From contig NZ_VIWV01000001.1 in the NCBI RefSeq assembly GCF_007829875.1, positions 4,558,501 to 4,622,500 of the forward strand: 64,000 bases of DNA. Direction: 5' to 3'. Shown here in pieces: positions 61,925-64,000 of the stretch (positions are counted from its first letter, which is position 1; each line of letters starts with the position of its first letter). The stretch is from Streptomyces capillispiralis. GTDB taxonomy: Bacteria; Actinomycetota; Actinomycetes; Streptomycetales; Streptomycetaceae. The position numbers and the translations under genes were made by a program. The notes under the pieces were generated by a model. The model saw only the letters and a program-made list of their open reading frames with translations, made no database searches and had not been told where the DNA came from.

Positions 61925-64000
61925 ATGGTGACGTTCGCGCAGGCGCAGGAGCGCGCGGAGGAGTGGGTCAACGGGGATGTGCCGTCGTACCAGCATCGTG
62001 AGGTGCGGGTGCGGGAGTTCGACCTCGGGTTCGTGGTGTGGGCGGAGGACCGTGCGGACGGGCCCCGTTCGGACGGTGGTGCGCAGCGGCTGGTGATCGC
62101 CCGTGACAGCGGCGAGGCGACGCTGTGGCCGGCGTTGCCGGTGGGCGAGGTGATCCGCCGGTACGAGGAGGAGTACGGCCGGGACGCCGCGGCAGCGGAG
62201 CCGGTGGCGGCTCCCGCGGCGCGGGTGGATCTGAATCAGACGTCGTTCCTGTTGAGTCCGCCGGAGTGGTTGCAGGAGGCCGCGGACCGGCTGGGGATTC
62301 CGGATCGGCGGGGGGAGACTTCCGGGTCTGGGACCGGGGCTGGGACTGGGGCTGGGACTGGGACTGGGGCTGGGACTGGGACCGGGACTGGGACTGGGAC
62401 TGGGGCCGGGGCTGGGGCTGGGGCTGTGTCGGCAGCGGCTTCGGCTGCGGGTTCCGATTCCGGTTCGGGTTCGGGTTCGGGTTCCGCTTCTTACGGTTCG
62501 GGTTCCGGTCCCGCTTCGGGTTCTGGTTCGGGTTCGGGTGGTGAGGCGGCCGGTGCGCCTGCCGGGGCGGGCAGTGGTGCCGCGTGGCCCGCGGCCGGGG
62601 GCAGCGGTGCGCAGCCGGGTGACGGTGTGCCTGCCGGGGCGACCCCGTGGGCCGGGACGGACACCAATGCCGATGCCGGTGAGGACCGGTCGGTGCCGCT
62701 GCCGGAGACCGTGTTCGCGCCGCAGTTGAGCGAGCCCGGCGGGGACACCCCGCCGCCCGCGGCGGCGCCGGAGGCGCAGACGGCGCTGATGTCGGGCGGC
62801 AGCGCGCTTCCGCCCACGGCTGTCGCGCCGGCGCTCGCGGACCCCGGTGCGGGGCAGGGTGCGCCGGGTGCGCCGCGGTACGGCTATCCGCAGGGTCCCG
62901 GCGGTGTTCCGGGTGCTCCCGCGCCGGGTGCTCCCGGGCCGGGTGTTCCGACGCCGCCGCCGGCCGGTACGGCCCATCCGGAGCGGCCGCTCGCGCCCAA
63001 CGCCGGGGACATCGCCGACGCCGCGACCAGCAAGGCGACTCCGCCGCCGCGTCGCGGTGCGGGTGCGACGACTCCCCCGCCTCCGGGTGCGCCGGGGACC
63101 CCGGGGGCGCGGCCGGTCCCGCCCCCGCCGCCGGGCGCCCCGGGCAGCACGCCTCCGCCGCCGTCGGCCGCTCCGGCGGGCGGGTACGTTCCGACGCAGA
63201 TGGTGTCGGCGCTCGGCCCGGACGGGCCGGGGGGTTCACCGGCGCCGCGGCCGCCCGGTGCGACGCCTCCGCCGCCGGGGACCCCGACGCCGCCGCCCGG
63301 CGCGCCCGGTGGCACGCCGCCCGGTGGTGTCCACCACGCCGCGACGATGCTCGCCGACCCGAGCGCGATGGGCCCGGGCGCGCCCGGCGGCCCCGGAGCG
63401 CCGCAGCCGCCGGGTCCTCCCGGCGCCCCGGGTGCCCCGGGTGCTCCGGGTGCTCCCGGGATGGCACCGCCCGGGCCTCCCGGTGTTCCGGGTGTGTCCG
63501 GTATGCCCGGGGCTCCGCAGCCGCCGGGTGCGCCCGGCGTTCCGGGCGGTACGGCTGGCGGCCGTGGTCCGGTGCACCATGCGGAGACCGTGCTGGCCGC
63601 GCCCCCGGTCGGCGGGCCGGGTACGCCTCCGCCGCCCGCTCCCCCCGGCGTGCCCGCGGGCGCTCCTCCGATGCCGCCCGGTGGGATGCCGCCCGGTACG
63701 CCCGCGCCGGGTGTGCCGGTCGGGGGCAGGCCGCCGGCGTACGGCTATCCGCCGCAGCCCACCGGTCAGCCGACCGTCGGCCCCGGGTACCAGGCGGTGC
63801 TGCGCTACCGCGCGCAGGACGGTTCCGAGCAGCAGCTGATCCGGCGTTCGGCGCCGGGTACGCCGCACCCGGAGTGGCAGATCTTCCATGAGCTGCGCGC
63901 CATGAACGTGCCGCCGGACCGGGTGCTGGAGCTGCACACCGAGCTGGAGTCGTGCGAGCTGCCGGGTGCGTACTGCGCGCGGATGATCCGGGAGCAGTGG
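61925..64000 (+). CDS. YrhB (Imm35)-like domain, long repetitive linker, deaminase-like domain; 3' truncated by the window
   Basis: 692 codons without a stop. Residues about 1-85 look like the YrhB/Imm35 immunity domain: FAQAQERAEEWVNGDVP, VREFDLGFVVWAEDR, LVIARDSGEATLWPALPVGE. Then a low-complexity linker: TG/AG dipeptides, SG repeats, and Pro-Gly-Ala-rich collagen-like tracts with GYPP and VHHAE-type motifs. The C-terminal end resembles a deaminase: His648-Pro-Glu650-Trp as H(x)E, and Cys677 and Cys684 (ESCELPGAYCARM) as the second zinc pair. The ATG is at 61925, two bp after the WHH-SUKH stop. No signal peptide. Linker length and composition differ from ordinary Streptomyces proteins. Confidence 0.7.
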   Translation, partial: MVTFAQAQERAEEWVNGDVPSYQHREVRVREFDLGFVVWAEDRADGPRSDGGAQRLVIARDSGEATLWPALPVGEVIRRYEEEYGRDAAAAEPVAAPAARVDLNQTSFLLSPPEWLQEAADRLGIPDRRGETSGSGTGAGTGAGTGTGAGTGTGTGTGTGAGAGAGAVSAAASAAGSDSGSGSGSGSASYGSGSGPASGSGSGSGGEAAGAPAGAGSGAAWPAAGGSGAQPGDGVPAGATPWAGTDTNADAGEDRSVPLPETVFAPQLSEPGGDTPPPAAAPEAQTALMSGGSALPPTAVAPALADPGAGQGAPGAPRYGYPQGPGGVPGAPAPGAPGPGVPTPPPAGTAHPERPLAPNAGDIADAATSKATPPPRRGAGATTPPPPGAPGTPGARPVPPPPPGAPGSTPPPPSAAPAGGYVPTQMVSALGPDGPGGSPAPRPPGATPPPPGTPTPPPGAPGGTPPGGVHHAATMLADPSAMGPGAPGGPGAPQPPGPPGAPGAPGAPGAPGMAPPGPPGVPGVSGMPGAPQPPGAPGVPGGTAGGRGPVHHAETVLAAPPVGGPGTPPPPAPPGVPAGAPPMPPGGMPPGTPAPGVPVGGRPPAYGYPPQPTGQPTVGPGYQAVLRYRAQDGSEQQLIRRSAPGTPHPEWQIFHELRAMNVPPDRVLELHTELESCELPGAYCARMIREQW

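Noticed and set aside
62326..62545. A CRISPR-like array in the repetitive stretch
   Set aside because: The units are short six-to-nine-base in-frame repeats encoding TG/SG without unique spacers; it is coding low-complexity sequence.

Overview
The window is a piece of a Streptomyces chromosome. The evidence is very high GC, GTG starts, stop/start overlaps (ATGA, GTGA), an SsgA-like sporulation protein, a tricorn protease, a protein O-mannosyltransferase, and a gene order that I recall, without being able to check it here, as syntenic with the S. coelicolor core around ssgE-pmt-rsmA-ispE-galTEK-ppc-prs-glmU. Most of it is stable core genome. The two ends look accessory: a decayed patch at the left (about 1-1.8 kb) and a polymorphic-toxin/immunity cluster at the right (about 59.4-64 kb).

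Layout. 1-1.8 kb: the C-terminal end of an Lhr-type helicase broken by two compensating frameshifts, then lower-GC broken reading frames. 1.8-8.7 kb: GNAT, exonuclease III, a membrane-anchored unknown, and a MerR regulator divergent from a three-gene Baeyer-Villiger monooxygenase / alpha-beta hydrolase / short-chain dehydrogenase operon. 8.7-17 kb: tricorn protease, a TetR regulator with two palindromic operators, an MMPL exporter, a YbaK-type deacylase, an EamA transporter and a DUF1876 protein. 17-21 kb: a beta-lactamase-fold hydrolase and a nickel/cobalt ECF transporter (CbiMN fusion, CbiQ, CbiO) preceded by a Nur-like box. 21-25 kb: SsgE-like protein and two tandem penicillin-binding proteins. 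25-33 kb: Pmt, RsmI, zinc-ribbon protein, TatD, RsmA, IspE, ABC-F ATPase. 33-37 kb: two paralogous PQQ-type beta-propeller proteins with Pro/Gln-rich N-termini. 37-45.5 kb: a response regulator lacking its phosphoacceptor Asp, an SSS symporter divergent from galT-galE-galK, a GNAT, a second LuxR-type regulator and a MarR regulator. 45.6-52.7 kb: methyltransferase, fatty-acid desaturase-TetR operon with tandem operator, PEP carboxylase, an LAETG sortase substrate and a membrane protein. 52.7-57 kb: pth, rplY(ctc), prs, glmU, tRNA-Gln(UUG). 57-59.3 kb: an HTH/possible LAGLIDADG-like protein and an orphan histidine kinase.

The most interesting block is 59.4-64 kb. A SUKH-3 protein lies 50 bp downstream of a YwqJ-type deaminase on the minus strand. 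Diverging from them, on the plus strand, are a WHH-nuclease/SUKH fusion and a YrhB (Imm35)/deaminase fusion whose two domains are joined by a linker of several hundred residues built from TG, SG and PGAP repeats; the window ends inside this gene. Toxin-like and immunity-like domains therefore sit side by side, twice on the same polypeptide, with no visible secretion signal and with repeated GGTGAC hexamers between the divergent arms.

Many regulators have visible candidate operators (MerR/BVMO, TetR/MMPL, Nur/nikMNQO, gal, MarR, desaturase-TetR). All domain assignments were made by eye from motifs; no database searches were run.
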